Positions 63,098 to 64,000 of a stretch of DNA of 64,000 nucleotides are shown here, piece by piece. Each line of letters begins with the position of its first letter. The first letter of the stretch is position 1. The translations under genes and the position numbers were made by a program. This DNA is from Actinomycetes bacterium (lineage in GTDB: Bacteria > Actinomycetota > Actinomycetes > Actinomycetales > Dermatophilaceae). Under the pieces are notes generated by a model. That model was not told the DNA's origin. It saw nothing but the letters and a program-made list of their open reading frames with translations, and searched no databases. The DNA lies in the NCBI GenBank assembly GCA_023420415.1, contig JAEZWF010000042.1:62001-126000 (forward strand). Direction: 5' to 3'.

Positions 63098-64000
63098 GGG
63101 AAGGCTCCTGACTGGCGTCGGCAGCCCTGCCGGTCTGGCTGGTGAGGTCGAAGAAGACGTCCTCGAGCTGGCGTTCGGTGCGGCGCAACCCGGTGACGGC
63201 GACGCCGGCTCGCACCAGCTCTCGGGTGATGTTGGCGGTGTGGCTGGTCGGCACCTTCAGGAGCAGGTGACCGTCACCTCGGCGCACGTCCTCGACGTAC
63301 GGGAGGGCGCGCAGGGTCGAGGCAGCGATGTCCGACGGCGTCGCCGTGACCTCGAGCTCGGACTCGCCACGCAGCTCCTCCACGGTGCCCACGGTGACGA
63401 TGCGACCGCGGTCGATGACCGCGACGCGTTCGCACACGGCTTGCACCTCGCCCATGAGGTGGCTCGACAGGATCACCGTCCGACCCTGGCGACCGAGGTC
63501 GACGATCAGCTGTCGCATGTCGCGCATCCCTTGCGGGTCAAGGCCGTTCGTCGGCTCGTCGAGGATCACCAGCTCCGGGTCCTTGAGCAGGGCGGCCGCG
63601 ACTCCCAGACGCTGCTTCATGCCGAGGGAGTAGGAGCCGAACTTGTCGCCCGCCCGACCAGCGAGGTCGACGGCCTTGAGGGCGGGCATGACCCGGGACG
63701 TCGGCACCGCGGCATACCGCGCCATGAGCTCGAGGTTGGTGCGCCCCGAGAGGTAGGGGTAGAAACCCGGCCCCTCGATCAGGGATCCGGTGCGCCGCAA
63801 CGCATCCGGGTTCCCCGGCGGACGACCGAGGATGCTGGCCCGGCCACTGCTCGGGCGCACCAGCCCGAGCAGCATGCGCAGCGTGGTGGTCTTCCCGGCG
63901 CCGTTGGGGCCGAGGAAGCCGAACACCTCGCCACGGTGGACCGTGAGGTCGACACCGTCCACCGCGACGACCGAGCCGTAGCGCTTGGTCAGCGCCTCAG
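63090..64000 (-). CDS. ABC transporter ATP-binding protein, N-terminus cut by window edge
   Basis: The reading frame continues past the right edge (codons before the first internal ATG at 63962 read EALTKRYGSVVAVDG, a normal N-terminus). Walker A GPNGAGKTTT, Q-loop SLIEGPGFYPYLSG, signature YSLGMKQRL, Walker B LVILDEPTNGLDPQG and switch histidine SSHLMGEV. A C-terminal 80-residue domain follows, as in DrrA- or BcrA-type subunits. It powers the ABC-2 permease next to it. Only the first few codons are missing. Confidence 0.92.
   Translation of the reverse strand, partial: EALTKRYGSVVAVDGVDLTVHRGEVFGFLGPNGAGKTTTLRMLLGLVRPSSGRASILGRPPGNPDALRRTGSLIEGPGFYPYLSGRTNLELMARYAAVPTSRVMPALKAVDLAGRAGDKFGSYSLGMKQRLGVAAALLKDPELVILDEPTNGLDPQGMRDMRQLIVDLGRQGRTVILSSHLMGEVQAVCERVAVIDRGRIVTVGTVEELRGESELEVTATPSDIAASTLRALPYVEDVRRGDGHLLLKVPTSHTANITRELVRAGVAVTGLRRTERQLEDVFFDLTSQTGRAADASQEPSHV

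Overview
The window is high-GC DNA (roughly 70%) from an actinobacterium. The lineage markers are a WhiB4-like Fe-S regulator, mycothiol-dependent formaldehyde detoxification, many small actinobacterial DUF proteins, and a block whose gene order matches Mycobacterium tuberculosis Rv3671c-Rv3683. Codon use and gene content would suit the Intrasporangiaceae (Janibacter, Knoellia, Terrabacter, Phycicoccus relatives), but that placement is inference. Nearly every real gene is recognisable; the only long gene-poor stretches hold tRNAs, operators, hairpins and short repeats.

Layout. 1-906: end of a PIN-domain gene and a vapBC toxin-antitoxin pair. 1.0-14.7 kb: conserved envelope, stress and DNA-repair block (marP, CoA-type Nudix, nth, crp, MBL hydrolase, Nudix, RidA-like, DUF4177, alpha/beta hydrolase, two ArsA/Get3-like ATPases, whiB4, ponA2, GatB/YqeY protein, metallophosphoesterase). 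14.9-18.8 kb: tRNA-Pro, DUF2200, mycothiol formaldehyde dehydrogenase with its MBL partner, small DUFs and a degenerate Nudix protein. 18.8-25.2 kb: acyl-CoA synthetase, PPi-type phosphofructokinase, a double LytR_C protein, lysC with an internal beta-subunit start, and an Asd homologue lacking its catalytic cysteine. 25.3-32.7 kb: three cell-envelope genes that include two paralogous CxC-domain proteins, DUF5063, recR, dnaX, SRP RNA and two membrane proteins. 32.7-41 kb: tRNA-Ser with a duplicated 3' end, then a MurNAc/peptidoglycan-fragment recycling cluster (murQ, murR, AmiE-like serine hydrolase, namZ, secreted EEP phosphatase, nagZ). 41-47.1 kb: a tightly overlapping cupin / dimethylformamidase-like / APC permease / agmatinase-family operon next to a PucR regulator. 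47.2-57.4 kb: prpE, an AEC carrier, a DsbA-like protein, a MarR-centred divergent cluster (two LLM flavin oxidoreductases, DoxX, a frameshifted MFS pump) and a HerA-like ATPase. 57.5-64 kb: ParB-like small protein plus LytR_C, GAF regulator with exaC-type aldehyde dehydrogenase and DUF779, and an ABC-2 exporter cut by the window edge.

The most striking signal is not a gene. The octamer GTATGCCG occurs 38 times on the + strand and 38 times as CGGCATAC (hand count), about once per 840 bp, where base composition predicts about two in total. It lies inside genes in all orientations, forces otherwise rare TAT and ATA codons, is enriched between genes, and forms a perfect 36-bp palindrome and a second hairpin just past gene 3' ends. 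Density, strand balance and terminator-like pairing are like the DNA uptake sequences of Neisseriaceae and Pasteurellaceae; I know of no such system described in Actinobacteria. A longer interspersed form of the motif and an independent 20-nt-arm hairpin repeat also occur.

Genes that appear to work together: vapBC; the crp-to-ponA2 block; lysC plus asd-like; the MurR regulon, for which two 13-bp operator-like sites are proposed upstream of murQ and nagZ; the PucR-linked amide/guanidino operon; the MarR divergon; and the GAF regulator/aldehyde dehydrogenase/DUF779 unit.
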